Source of the DNA: Pseudomonas sp. PDM04
Lineage (GTDB): Bacteria; Pseudomonadota; Gammaproteobacteria; Pseudomonadales; Pseudomonadaceae
DNA: 64,000 nt
Direction: 5' to 3'
Assembly (NCBI RefSeq): GCF_014851765.1
Contig: NZ_JACVAI010000004.1
Location: 434,001 to 498,000 of the forward strand
Made by a program: the position numbers and the translations under genes
Notes under the pieces: generated by a model
Databases searched by the model: none
Told to the model about the DNA's origin: nothing
What the model saw: the letters and a program-made list of their open reading frames with translations, nothing else
Part shown: one piece after another, positions 16,744-25,502 of the stretch
How the letters are laid out: every line of letters starts with the position of its first letter
How positions within the stretch are numbered: the first letter of the stretch is position 1

Positions 16744-18330
16744 ATGCGCCTTGCTGCCCTACCGCTGTTGCTTGCCCCGCTTCTGCTGAGCCCATTGGCC
16801 CATGCCGCCGCCCTGAGCGTGTGCACCGAGGCCAGCCCGGAAGGGTTCGACGTGGTGCAGTACAACTCGCTGACGACCACCAACGCCTCGGCCGACGTGC
16901 TGATGAACCGCCTGGTGGACTTCGACACCGCCAGCGGCAAGGTGGTCGCCGCCCTTGCGGACAGCTGGGAGGTCTCCCCCGATGGCCTGACCTACGTGTT
17001 CAAGCTCCATCCTCAGGTGAAATTCCACCGCACCGAATACTTCAGCCCGACCCGCGAGCTGACCGCCGAGGACGTGAAATTCAGCTTCGATCGCATGCTC
17101 GACCCCGCCAACCCTTGGCACAAGGTCGCGCAGAGTGGTTTCCCGCATGCACAATCGATGCAGTTGCCCACGCTGATCAAGAAAATCGACGCGCTGGACC
17201 CACTGACCGTGCGCTTCACCCTCGACCATGCGGACTCGACGTTCCTGGCGACGCTGAGCATGGGCTTCGCCTCGATCTACTCGGCCGAATACGCCGACAA
17301 GCTGATGAAGGCCGGCACACCGGAGAAACTCAACAGCCAGCCGATTGGCACCGGGCCGTTCGTGTTCACGCGCTTCCAGAAAGACGCCTCGGTTCGCTAC
17401 AAGGCCAACCCCGACTACTTTGGCGGCAAGCCGTCGGTGGACCCGCTGATCTTCGCCATCACCCCGGACGCCAACGTTCGCCTGCAGAAGTTGCGGCGCA
17501 ACGAATGCCAGATCGCCCTGTCGCCCAAGCCACTGGACGTCCAGGCCGCACTGAAAGAACCGACCTTGAAAGTCGAAAAGACCGACGCCTTCATGACAGC
17601 CTTCGTCGGCATCAACAGCCAGCACCCGCCGCTGGACAAACCTGAAGTGCGCCAGGCCATCAACCTCGCGTTCGACAAGGCCAATTACCTCAAGGCCGTG
17701 TTTGAAGACACCGCCGAAGCGGCCAATGGTCCGTACCCGCCCAATACCTGGAGCTACGCGAAGAACCTGCCGGGCTACGCCCATGACGTCGAAAAGGCCA
17801 AGGCATTGATGGCCAAGGCCGGCCTCAAGGACGGCTTCCAGACCACCCTCTGGACGCGCCCGTCAGGCAGCCTGCTCAACCCCAACCCGAGCCTCGGCGC
17901 ACAGCTGCTGCAATCGGATCTCGCGGAAATCGGCATTCAGGCCGAAATTCGTGTGATCGAGTGGGGCGAGCTGATTCGCCGCGCCAAGGCCGGTGAACAC
18001 GACCTGCTGTTCATGGGCTGGGCCGGCGACAACGGCGACCCGGACAACTTCCTTACGCCGCAATTCTCCTGCGCTGCGGTCAAGTCCGGCACCAATTTCG
18101 CCCGCTATTGCAACCAGGACCTGGACAAGCTGATCAGCGCCGGCAAGACCACCGGTGAGCAAGGCGTGCGCACCAAACTCTATGAACAGGCCCAGGCGCA
18201 GATCCAGCAGCAGGCGCTTTGGCTGCCGCTGGCCCACCCGACCGCCTTCGCCCTGACGCGCAAGGACGTGACCGGGTATTCAGTCAGCCCGTTCGGTCGC
18301 CAGGATTACTCGAAGGTCAGCCTCAAATAA
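16744..18330 (+). CDS. Periplasmic peptide-binding protein of an ABC transporter (DppA/SBP_bac_5)
   Basis: A 528-aa extracellular solute-binding protein of family 5. A signal peptide ends LAHA|AALSVC; LSVCTEASPEGFDVVQYNS and the ELTAEDVKFSFDRMLDP and IGTGPFVFTRF segments are DppA-like. It binds peptides or similar solutes in the periplasm. No permease or ATPase gene is next to it, so it must serve a transporter encoded elsewhere, as PA5317 (DppA5) does in PAO1. AAAGGAATCCGACC precedes the ATG. Convergent with radC. Confidence 0.9.
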   Translation: MRLAALPLLLAPLLLSPLAHAAALSVCTEASPEGFDVVQYNSLTTTNASADVLMNRLVDFDTASGKVVAALADSWEVSPDGLTYVFKLHPQVKFHRTEYFSPTRELTAEDVKFSFDRMLDPANPWHKVAQSGFPHAQSMQLPTLIKKIDALDPLTVRFTLDHADSTFLATLSMGFASIYSAEYADKLMKAGTPEKLNSQPIGTGPFVFTRFQKDASVRYKANPDYFGGKPSVDPLIFAITPDANVRLQKLRRNECQIALSPKPLDVQAALKEPTLKVEKTDAFMTAFVGINSQHPPLDKPEVRQAINLAFDKANYLKAVFEDTAEAANGPYPPNTWSYAKNLPGYAHDVEKAKALMAKAGLKDGFQTTLWTRPSGSLLNPNPSLGAQLLQSDLAEIGIQAEIRVIEWGELIRRAKAGEHDLLFMGWAGDNGDPDNFLTPQFSCAAVKSGTNFARYCNQDLDKLISAGKTTGEQGVRTKLYEQAQAQIQQQALWLPLAHPTAFALTRKDVTGYSVSPFGRQDYSKVSLK

Positions 18331-18342
18331 CCGCACCACAAA

Positions 18343-18371
18343 CCCTGTGGGAGCAGCCCGCTCCCACGGGG
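18343..18371. repeat. Stem-loop between convergent genes (REP-half-like, possible terminator)
   Basis: CCCTGTGGGAGC and GCTCCCACGGGG pair with one mismatch around a five-base loop, 12 bases after the binding-protein stop. The GTGGGAGC core is shared with the REP family. No T tract follows. Confidence 0.55.
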
Positions 18372-18391
18372 TCAACACTTCGTCCTGCCTT

Positions 18392-19066
18392 CTACATCCA
18401 CCCATACTCCGCCATGGACAGGGGGTCGCCGTCGCCGATGATGAAGTGATCGAGCACCCGCACGTCGATCAGGCCCAGCGCCTCTTGAAGTCGCTTGGTC
18501 AACACACGGTCTGCCTGGCTCGGGTCGGTATTGCCCGACGGGTGGTTGTGGCAGAGGATCAGCGCCGCTGCGTTGTTCGCCAACGCTCGCTTGACTACCT
18601 CTCGTGGGTGAACACTGGTGTTGTCGATGGAGCCGCGAAACAGCGTTTCGAACGTCAGCACTTGATGTTTGGAATCCAGGAAAAGGCAGCCGAAAACCTC
18701 ATGCGGCTCGTGGCGCAGCATCGATTTCAGGTACTCCCGAACCGCATGGGGGTTTTCCAGCGCCGATTTTTGACGTGCCCGTTCGGCCAGATGGCGCCGG
18801 CTCATCTCCTGAGCGGCTTGCAACTGAGCGAACTTTGCCGGACCCAGCCCCAGATGCCTGCTGAACGTTGCCAGATCGGCTTCGAGCAATGAACGCAGGT
18901 TGCCAAACTGGCTCAACAAATGCCGCGCCAAATCCACCGCGCTTTTACCCGGCACGCCGGTGCGTAAAAAAATCGCCAGCAACTCGGCGTCCGAAAGGCT
19001 CCCGGAGCCTTGCTCAAGCAATCTCTCCCGCGGCCGCTCCGCCGCCGGCCAATTGCGAATACTCAT
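18392..19066 (-). CDS. radC: RadC-family JAB/MPN protein
   Basis: A 224-aa protein with an N-terminal HhH-like region (SDAELLAIFLRTGVPGKSAVDLARHLL) and a C-terminal JAB domain carrying the metal motif H173-x-H175-x10-D186 (LCHNHPSGNTDPSQAD). RadC was historically linked to DNA repair, though its role is now regarded as unclear. GGGAGGTGTT precedes the ATG at 19066; an in-frame extension upstream has no support. It is divergent from coaBC, as is usual in gammaproteobacteria. Confidence 0.93.
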   Translation of the reverse strand: MSIRNWPAAERPRERLLEQGSGSLSDAELLAIFLRTGVPGKSAVDLARHLLSQFGNLRSLLEADLATFSRHLGLGPAKFAQLQAAQEMSRRHLAERARQKSALENPHAVREYLKSMLRHEPHEVFGCLFLDSKHQVLTFETLFRGSIDNTSVHPREVVKRALANNAAALILCHNHPSGNTDPSQADRVLTKRLQEALGLIDVRVLDHFIIGDGDPLSMAEYGWM

Positions 19067-19202
19067 AACACCTCCCTGGTCTGTGGGCTCCGCTGTTCCG
19101 TAGCGGTCGCTGTGATATCTTAGCCCATCTTTTTTGCGGGCGATTTCACTCCTGGGGAGGGGGTATCGCCACGCAGTCATCCACGAAATGAAAGGCAGAC
19201 CT

Positions 19203-20411
19203 ATGCAGCGGCTGTATCGGAAACGCATCGTTCTGGGCGTCGGCGGCGGCATTGCTGCCTATAAAAGTGCCGACCTGGTTCGCCGCCTGATCGACCAAGG
19301 CGCCGAAGTGCGCGTGGTCATGACCCGTGGCGGCAGCGAGTTCATTACCCCGCTGACCATGCAGGCTCTGTCCGGGCACCCGGTTCACCTGGACCTGCTG
19401 GACCCCGCGGCCGAAGCGGCCATGGGCCACATCGAACTGGCCAAGTGGGCCGATATGGTGCTGATCGCCCCCGCCACCGCCGACCTGATCGCCCGTCTGG
19501 CACAAGGCGTCGCCGACGACCTGCTGACCACGCTGGTGCTGGCCACCGATGCTGTGGTCGCCATCGCCCCGGCGATGAACCAGGCCATGTGGCGCGACCC
19601 CGCGACCCAGGCCAACCTGCAAACCCTCGAAAGCCGCGACATCAAGGCCTTCGGTCCGGCCTCCGGGAGCCAGGCCTGCGGCGATGTGGGGCTGGGGCGC
19701 ATGCTCGAAGCCGTCGAGCTCGCCCAGTGCGCGGCCGACTGCTTCAAACGCCAGGCACTGACCGGCAAACACGTGCTGATCACCGCCGGTCCGACCCAGG
19801 AAAACATCGACCCGGTGCGCTACATCACCAACCACAGCTCCGGAAAAATGGGCTTTGCCCTGGCCGAAGCCGCCGTGGAAGCGGGCGCCCGCGTCACCTT
19901 GATCACCGGCCCGGTACACCTGCCGACCCCGGATCGCGTCACGCGTATCGACGTGGTCAGTGCCCGCGACATGCTCGCTGCCTGCGAAGCCGCGATCCCT
20001 TGCGACCTGTTCATCGCCTCGGCCGCGGTCGCGGACTACCGCCCGGAAGTGGTCGCCCCGCAAAAACTCAAGAAAGACCCTACGAACGGCGACGGCCTGC
20101 TGCTACAGATGGTGCGCAATCCGGACATCCTGGCCACCATCGCCACGCGCCCCGACCGTCCGTTCAGTGTCGGTTTCGCCGCCGAAACCGAACACCTGCT
20201 CGACTACGCTGCACGCAAGTTGAAAGACAAGAACCTCGATTTGATCGTCGCCAACGACGTCGCCAACCCGAGCATTGGCTTCAACAGCGAAGAAAACGCC
20301 TGCAGCGTGATCGACCGGGCGCTGCACGCCACCCTTTTCGCCCAGACCAGCAAGAGCAAAATCGCTCGCCAACTGATCACTTTTATCGCCGAACGTCTGA
20401 ACCAGGTTTAA
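19203..20411 (+). CDS. coaBC: Bifunctional phosphopantothenoylcysteine decarboxylase/synthetase
   Basis: A 402-aa two-domain enzyme of coenzyme A synthesis. The N-terminal CoaC flavoprotein part (1-190) has VGGGIAAYKSADLVR, the active-site His in MGHIELAKW, the PAMN motif (APAMNQAMW) and the flap cysteine in SQACGDVGLGRM. The C-terminal CoaB part joins cysteine to 4'-phosphopantothenate via CTP and shows ITAGPTQENIDPVRYITNHSSGKMG and the lysine-containing LKKDPTNG. The ATG at 19203 fits family length; a further ATG lies five codons upstream. dut starts four bases after its stop, so the two are one operon. Confidence 0.95.
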   Translation: MQRLYRKRIVLGVGGGIAAYKSADLVRRLIDQGAEVRVVMTRGGSEFITPLTMQALSGHPVHLDLLDPAAEAAMGHIELAKWADMVLIAPATADLIARLAQGVADDLLTTLVLATDAVVAIAPAMNQAMWRDPATQANLQTLESRDIKAFGPASGSQACGDVGLGRMLEAVELAQCAADCFKRQALTGKHVLITAGPTQENIDPVRYITNHSSGKMGFALAEAAVEAGARVTLITGPVHLPTPDRVTRIDVVSARDMLAACEAAIPCDLFIASAAVADYRPEVVAPQKLKKDPTNGDGLLLQMVRNPDILATIATRPDRPFSVGFAAETEHLLDYAARKLKDKNLDLIVANDVANPSIGFNSEENACSVIDRALHATLFAQTSKSKIARQLITFIAERLNQV

Positions 20412-20415
20412 TCGA

Positions 20416-20871
20416 ATGCACGCTTTGCAAGCCAAGATCCTCGACCCACGCATCGGCAGCGAATTCCCGCTGCCCCAGTACGCCACGCCTGGCTCCGCCG
20501 GCCTCGACCTGCGCGCCATGCTGGACAAGGACACCGTCATCAAGCCAGGCGAAACCCTGCTGATCCCGACCGGCCTGTCCGTCTACATCGGCGACCCGGG
20601 GTTGGCCGCACTGATCCTGCCACGCTCCGGCATGGGTCATAAGCACGGCATCGTGCTGGGCAACCTGGTCGGCCTGATCGACTCCGATTACCAGGGCCCG
20701 TTGATGGTGTCATGCTGGAACCGCGGCCAGAGCGATTTCAACATCGTGGTCGGCGAGCGCCTGGCCCAGTTGGTGCTGGTTCCAGTGGTGCAAGCGCACT
20801 TCGAGATGGTCGAAGAGTTCGTCGAGACCGAGCGCGGCAGCGGGGGTTTCGGTCACTCCGGTCGCCAGTGA
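20416..20871 (+). CDS. dut: dUTP diphosphatase
   Basis: A 151-aa trimeric dUTPase that hydrolyses dUTP to dUMP and pyrophosphate, supplying dTTP precursor and keeping uracil out of DNA. All five motifs are visible: AGLDLRA, PRSGMGHKHG, GLIDSDYQGP, ERLAQLVLVP and RGSGGFGHSG. It follows coaBC by four bases in the common coaBC-dut arrangement. Confidence 0.97.
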   Translation: MHALQAKILDPRIGSEFPLPQYATPGSAGLDLRAMLDKDTVIKPGETLLIPTGLSVYIGDPGLAALILPRSGMGHKHGIVLGNLVGLIDSDYQGPLMVSCWNRGQSDFNIVVGERLAQLVLVPVVQAHFEMVEEFVETERGSGGFGHSGRQ

Positions 20872-20887
20872 TCGCGAATGTCGCACA

Positions 20888-20909
20888 GTGGGAGCCGGTC
20901 TGCTCCCAC
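20888..20909. repeat. Short GTGGGAG stem-loop after dut
   Basis: GTGGGAG and CTCCCAC flank an eight-base loop, 16 bases past the dut stop. It is a half-size relative of the REP stem elsewhere in the window and could slow transcription into algC. Confidence 0.5.
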
Positions 20910-21123
20910 AGGTTCGAAGCTGAAAAAGTCGACCCTGGCATCTCCAGGGTTAAGCGCTTGAAATCAGGGCATTGGTTGGCCAGATGACGGTCGGCAGAGG
21001 TGGCATGGCCTTTTCGCACCACGAACTCTCTGCGCAAAACGCCGTCATACCCTTCAGTTTGAGCCTGCTGGCGAGTTTTTGGCGCCAGGGTCCAGCCACT
21101 TTCGAGATGGAGCATCCCTACCG

Positions 21124-22521
21124 ATGAACACCCCCGCCCAAGTCGTCCCTACGTTCCCCGACAGCATTTTCCGCGCCTACGACATTCGTGGCACCGTGCC
21201 GGAATTCCTCAACGCTGAAACTGCGTACTGGCTCGGTCGCGCCATCGGCGCACAGAGCCTGGCTCAGGGTGAGCCGAACGTTTCGGTAGGTCGCGACGGC
21301 CGCCTGTCCGGCCCGGAGTTGGTGGCGCAACTGATCAAGGGCCTGGCCGAGGCCGGTTGCCACGTCAGCGACGTTGGCCTGGTACCCACCCCTGCGCTGT
21401 ATTACGCGGCCAACGTGCTGGCCGGCAAATCCGGGGTCATGCTCACCGGTAGCCACAACCCGTCGAACTACAACGGCTTCAAGATCGTCATCGCTGGCGA
21501 CACGCTGGCCAACGAACAGATCCAGGCCCTGCACGAACGCCTCAAGACCAACAATCTGACCAGCGGCAATGGCAGTGTCACGCAGGTCGAAATCCTCGAC
21601 CGCTACAACACCGAAATCGTCCAGGACATCAAACTGGCCCGCCGCCTGAAAGTCGTGGTCGACTGCGGCAACGGCGCGGCCGGCGTGATCGCCCCGCAAC
21701 TGATCGAAGCGCTGAACTGCGAAGTCATCCCGCTGTTCTGCGAAGTCGACGGCAACTTCCCGAACCATCACCCGGACCCGGGCAAGCCCGAGAATCTCGT
21801 GGACCTGATCGCCAAGGTCAAGGAAACCAAGGCCGACATCGGCCTGGCCTTTGACGGCGACGGCGATCGCGTCGGCGTGGTGACCAACACCGGCAGCATC
21901 GTCTATCCCGACCGCCTGTTGATGCTGTTCGCCCGCGACGTGGTGGCGCGCAACCCGGACGCGGAAATCATCTTCGACGTCAAATGCACCCGTCGACTGA
22001 CGCCGCTGATCAAGGAATACGGCGGTCGGCCGCTAATGTGGAAGACGGGTCATTCGTTGATCAAAAAGAAAATGAAACAATCCGGCGCCCTGTTGGCCGG
22101 CGAAATGAGCGGACACATCTTCTTCAAGGAGCGCTGGTTCGGTTTCGACGACGGCATCTACAGCGCCGCCCGGTTGCTGGAGATCCTGAGCAAGGAGAAA
22201 TCCACTGCGGAAGAGCTGTTCGCAACCTTCCCGAACGATATTTCTACGCCGGAAATCAATATCCATGTGACCGAAGAGAGCAAATTCAGCATCATTGATG
22301 CACTGCACGACGCGCAGTGGGGCACAGGCGCCGACCTGACCACCATCGACGGCGTGCGAGTCGACTATGCCAAAGGCTGGGGCCTGGTTCGCGCCTCCAA
22401 CACCACGCCGGTGCTGGTGCTGCGCTTCGAGGCCGATGACGAGGCTGAATTGCAACGCATCAAGGACGTCTTCCGCGTCCAGCTGAAGCGTGTTGCACCT
22501 GATCTCCAACTACCGTTCTGA
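21124..22521 (+). CDS. algC: Phosphomannomutase/phosphoglucomutase AlgC
   Basis: A 465-aa enzyme that interconverts mannose and glucose 1- and 6-phosphates for alginate, LPS and other polysaccharides. The phosphoserine loop is TGSHNPSNYNG, the metal loop is DGDGDRVG, the sugar loop is GEMSGHIFFKERW and the phosphate-binding loop is RASNTTPVLVLRFE. This is the length of the crystallised P. aeruginosa enzyme; no membrane-anchored N-terminal extension is encoded, as the frame is open only to 21079. The ATG has GGAG about 11 bases upstream. argB follows after 17 bases. Confidence 0.95.
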   Translation: MNTPAQVVPTFPDSIFRAYDIRGTVPEFLNAETAYWLGRAIGAQSLAQGEPNVSVGRDGRLSGPELVAQLIKGLAEAGCHVSDVGLVPTPALYYAANVLAGKSGVMLTGSHNPSNYNGFKIVIAGDTLANEQIQALHERLKTNNLTSGNGSVTQVEILDRYNTEIVQDIKLARRLKVVVDCGNGAAGVIAPQLIEALNCEVIPLFCEVDGNFPNHHPDPGKPENLVDLIAKVKETKADIGLAFDGDGDRVGVVTNTGSIVYPDRLLMLFARDVVARNPDAEIIFDVKCTRRLTPLIKEYGGRPLMWKTGHSLIKKKMKQSGALLAGEMSGHIFFKERWFGFDDGIYSAARLLEILSKEKSTAEELFATFPNDISTPEINIHVTEESKFSIIDALHDAQWGTGADLTTIDGVRVDYAKGWGLVRASNTTPVLVLRFEADDEAELQRIKDVFRVQLKRVAPDLQLPF

Positions 22522-22538
22522 TTCACCCGGAGCCCTGA

Positions 22539-23444
22539 ATGACCCTCGAACGCGAAGCCGCCGCCAACACCGCCAAGGTCCTGTCCGAAGCGCTGCCTTA
22601 CATTCGCCGCTATGTCGGCAAGACGCTGGTGATCAAATACGGCGGCAACGCGATGGAAAGCGAGGAGCTGAAAACCGGCTTCGCCCGCGACATCGTCCTG
22701 ATGAAAGCCGTGGGCATCAACCCGGTGGTGGTTCACGGTGGCGGCCCGCAAATCGGCGACCTGCTCAAGCGCCTGTCGATCGAAAGCCATTTTGTCGACG
22801 GCATGCGCGTCACCGACGCAGCGACCATGGACGTGGTGGAAATGGTCCTCGGCGGCCAGGTCAACAAGGACATCGTCAACCTGATCAACCGTCATGGCGG
22901 CAGCGCCATCGGCCTGACCGGTAAAGACGCCGAGCTGATTCGCGCGAAGAAACTGACCGTCACCCGCCAGACCCCGGAGATGACCCAGCCGGAAATCATC
23001 GACATCGGCCATGTCGGCGAAGTGGTCGGAATCAACACCGACCTGCTGAACCTGCTGGTCAAGGGTGATTTCATTCCGGTCATCGCGCCGATTGGCGTGG
23101 GCGCCAACGGTGAGTCGTACAACATCAACGCCGACCTGGTGGCCGGTAAAGTGGCCGAGGCCCTGAAAGCCGAGAAGCTGATGCTGCTGACCAACATCGC
23201 CGGCCTGATGGACAAGGAAGGCAAGGTGCTGACCGGCCTGAGCACCCAGCAGGTCGACGCCCTGATCGCCGACGGCACCATCTACGGCGGCATGCTGCCC
23301 AAGATCCGCTGCGCGCTGGAAGCGGTCCAGGGCGGCGTGGGCAGCTCGCTGATCATCGACGGACGCGTACCCAACGCGATCCTGCTGGAAATCTTCACCG
23401 ATACCGGCGTCGGCACCCTGATCAGCAATCGCAAGCGCCCTTAA
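22539..23444 (+). CDS. argB: Acetylglutamate kinase
   Basis: A 301-aa amino acid kinase, second committed step of arginine synthesis. TLVIKYGGNAMES (ATP site lysine), VVVHGGGPQIGDLL, GLTGKDAELI and the C-terminal GGMLPKIRCALEAVQGGV are canonical ArgB segments. The extended N-terminal helix (MTLEREAAANTAKVLSEALPYI) is typical of the arginine-feedback-inhibited hexameric type. It is immediately downstream of algC and closed by a strong terminator. Confidence 0.97.
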   Translation: MTLEREAAANTAKVLSEALPYIRRYVGKTLVIKYGGNAMESEELKTGFARDIVLMKAVGINPVVVHGGGPQIGDLLKRLSIESHFVDGMRVTDAATMDVVEMVLGGQVNKDIVNLINRHGGSAIGLTGKDAELIRAKKLTVTRQTPEMTQPEIIDIGHVGEVVGINTDLLNLLVKGDFIPVIAPIGVGANGESYNINADLVAGKVAEALKAEKLMLLTNIAGLMDKEGKVLTGLSTQQVDALIADGTIYGGMLPKIRCALEAVQGGVGSSLIIDGRVPNAILLEIFTDTGVGTLISNRKRP

Positions 23445-23458
23445 ACGCTGGCCGAGAC

Positions 23459-23499
23459 AAAAAGACCCCGCTCAGCCTGGCTGAGCGGGGTCTTTTTTT
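23459..23499 (+). terminator. Strong terminator after argB
   Basis: AAAAAGACCCCGCTCAGCC and GGCTGAGCGGGGTCTTTTTTT form a long GC-rich stem with T tract, also usable for the convergent pyrE. Confidence 0.93.
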
Positions 23500-23531
23500 G
23501 CCACCAAACCTTCCCCCGAGGGAGCGCAATA

Positions 23532-24176
23532 TCAGACGCCGAACTGGGCGCGGTACGCTTCCACGGCCGGCAGGTGCTGCTTGAGTTGCGGATCGTCGGC
23601 CAGGAACTCCAGCACCTGGTTCAGCGAAACGATGCTGATCACCGGAATGCCGAAGTCACGCTCCACTTCCTGGATCGCCGACAACTCGCCGTTGCCGCGC
23701 TCCTGCCGGTTCAGGGCGATCAGCACGCCCTTGGCCTTCGCGCCCTCCTGGGAGGCGATGATCTGCATCACCTCACGGATGGCGGTGCCGGCGGTGATCA
23801 CGTCGTCGATGATCAGCACGTCGCCGGTCAACGGGGCGCCGACCAGGCTGCCGCCTTCACCGTGGGCCTTGGCCTCCTTGCGGTTGAAGCACCATGGCAC
23901 ATCACGCTCGTGGTGTTCGGCCAGGGCCACTGCGGTGGCGGCGGCCAACGGGATACCTTTGTACGCCGGGCCGAACAGCACGTCGAACGACAGGCCGCTC
24001 TCGACGATGGCCGCCGCGTAGAAACGCCCCAACTGTGCCAGGGCGGAGCCGGAGTTGAACAAGCCCGCATTGAAGAAATACGGACTGGTGCGCCCGGACT
24101 TCAGGGTGAACTCACCGAAGCGCAAAACGCCGCGATCGATGGCAAAACGAATGAAATCGCGCTGATACGCCTGCAT
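23532..24176 (-). CDS. pyrE: Orotate phosphoribosyltransferase
   Basis: A 214-aa enzyme converting orotate and PRPP to OMP in pyrimidine synthesis. The PRPP-binding motif is VLIIDDVITAGTAIRE; FTLKSGRTSPYFFNAGLF and FGPAYKGIPLAAATAVAL are standard PyrE segments. The ATG at 24176 starts MQAYQRDFIRFA, the usual N-terminus, rather than the upstream in-frame start at 24197. It is divergent from crc, as in all pseudomonads I know. Confidence 0.96.
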   Translation of the reverse strand: MQAYQRDFIRFAIDRGVLRFGEFTLKSGRTSPYFFNAGLFNSGSALAQLGRFYAAAIVESGLSFDVLFGPAYKGIPLAAATAVALAEHHERDVPWCFNRKEAKAHGEGGSLVGAPLTGDVLIIDDVITAGTAIREVMQIIASQEGAKAKGVLIALNRQERGNGELSAIQEVERDFGIPVISIVSLNQVLEFLADDPQLKQHLPAVEAYRAQFGV

Positions 24177-24200
24177 GAAAAAAACCCCAAATACCACGGA

Positions 24201-24236
24201 TTTAGCTAAATAGGTTGACGCCGTGTATCATACACG
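24201..24236. promoter_or_regulatory. Two perfect palindromes in the pyrE-crc divergent promoter
   Basis: TTTAGCTAAA (24201-24210) and CGTGTATCATACACG (24222-24236, one-base centre) lie in the 82-bp gap between the divergent starts. Both are symmetrical, and TTGACG sits between them. They may be operator or overlapping -10 elements; the factor is unknown. Confidence 0.45.
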
Positions 24237-24258
24237 CACGCGATTTTTGGGGCCATTT

Positions 24259-25038
24259 ATGCGGATCATCAGTGTGAACGTCAATGGTATTCAGGCTGCA
24301 GTCGAGCGAGGTTTGCTCAGTTGGCTGCAAGCACAGAATGCCGACGTCATCTGCCTGCAGGACACCCGCGCCTCCGCCTTTGAACTGGACGATCCAGCCT
24401 TCCAACTGGATGGCTACTTCCTTTATGCCTGCGAAGCCGAAGTTCCTGCCCAGGGTGGCGTGGCTTTGTATTCGCGGTTGCAGCCGAAGGCAGTCATCAG
24501 CGGTCTCGGCTTCGAGACAGCCGACCGCTACGGGCGCTACCTGCAAGCCGATTTCGACAAGGTCAGCATCGCGACCTTGCTGCTCCCTTCGGGGCAGAAC
24601 GGCGATGAAGACTTGAACCAGAAGTTCAAGCTAATGGACGACTTCGGCCGTTATCTGGATAAACAGCGGCGCAAGCGGCGCGAGTACATTTACTGTGGCT
24701 CGCTGTACGTGGCGCAACAGAAGCTGGATATCAAGAACTGGCGTGACAGCCAGCAATCCCCGGGCTTCCTGGCACCTGAGCGTGCCTGGATGGACGAGAT
24801 TGTCGGCAACATGGGGTATGTCGATGCCCTGCGCGAAGTCAGTCGCGAAGGCGACCAGTACAGCTGGTGGCCGGACAACGAACAGGCCGAGATGCTCAAC
24901 CTTGGCTGGCGCTTCGACTACCAGATCCTGACGCCGGGCCTGCGTCGCTTCGTCAGAAGCGCACGCCTGCCACGTCAGCCGCGGTTCTCGCAGCACGCGC
25001 CACTGATCGTGGACTACGACTGGACGCTGACCATCTAA
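24259..25038 (+). CDS. crc: Catabolite repression control protein Crc
   Basis: A 259-aa protein with the exonuclease III/endonuclease-exonuclease-phosphatase fold (MRIISVNVNGIQAAVERGLL). In Pseudomonas, Crc acts with Hfq to block translation of catabolic mRNAs when preferred carbon is present. The nuclease site is degenerate: the usual QETK is QDTRAS, the GDFNxAPxDID segment is GSLYVAQQKLDIKNW and the final SDHxP is SQHAPL, so loss of nuclease function fits the family. The position divergent from pyrE is diagnostic. The amine, D-alanine and aldehyde catabolic genes in this window are the kind of targets it represses. Confidence 0.95.
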   Translation: MRIISVNVNGIQAAVERGLLSWLQAQNADVICLQDTRASAFELDDPAFQLDGYFLYACEAEVPAQGGVALYSRLQPKAVISGLGFETADRYGRYLQADFDKVSIATLLLPSGQNGDEDLNQKFKLMDDFGRYLDKQRRKRREYIYCGSLYVAQQKLDIKNWRDSQQSPGFLAPERAWMDEIVGNMGYVDALREVSREGDQYSWWPDNEQAEMLNLGWRFDYQILTPGLRRFVRSARLPRQPRFSQHAPLIVDYDWTLTI

Positions 25039-25046
25039 GCAGACAC

Positions 25047-25077
25047 AAAAAAGCCGACCTCAAGTGTCGGCTTTTTT
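25047..25077. terminator. Bidirectional terminator after crc
   Basis: AAAAAAGCCGACCT, loop, then GTGTCGGCTTTTTT: stem with A/T tracts between convergent crc and the DUF4870 gene. Confidence 0.9.
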
Positions 25078-25109
25078 GTGCACGCTGATTTCCGATGTGG
25101 GAACAGTGT

Positions 25110-25478
25110 TTACTTGATCAACCGCCAGGTGAACGGATACCGGTAAGGCAACCCCTCATTGGCCTTCACCCCGGCAATGATGGTCAGTACCAGGGCGCCA
25201 ATGGCGATCAAGCCAAACAGGAAGAACCCGATGATCACCACCATCAGCAGGAAGCAGATGGCGGAAGCGATGGCGACGGTGATCTGAAAATTCAGCGCCT
25301 CCTTGCCCTGCGCATCGACGAACGGGTCCGAGTCGCGCTTCATCTGCCACAGGATCAGCGGGCCGATCAGTGTTCCGAAGGGGATCCAGATCCCCAGCAA
25401 GGCGGACAGGTGACAGAACATTGCCCACTGCCGGGCCTCCTTGCTCGGGATCGGTAGCAGCTCTTGTTCATCACTCAT
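25110..25478 (-). CDS. DUF4870/Tic20-like small membrane protein
   Basis: A 122-aa protein with three hydrophobic segments (about 20-43, 65-85 and 85-105) in the DUF4870 arrangement: WAMFCHLSALLGIWIPFG, then GKEALNFQITVAIASAIC. The function is unknown; these proteins are inner-membrane and often encoded near rph/crc in Pseudomonas. It sits 24 bases downstream of rph on the same strand and may be cotranscribed. Confidence 0.85.
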   Translation of the reverse strand: MSDEQELLPIPSKEARQWAMFCHLSALLGIWIPFGTLIGPLILWQMKRDSDPFVDAQGKEALNFQITVAIASAICFLLMVVIIGFFLFGLIAIGALVLTIIAGVKANEGLPYRYPFTWRLIK

Positions 25479-25502
25479 GATGTCCTCCTTGCTGGAGCGG
25501 TA

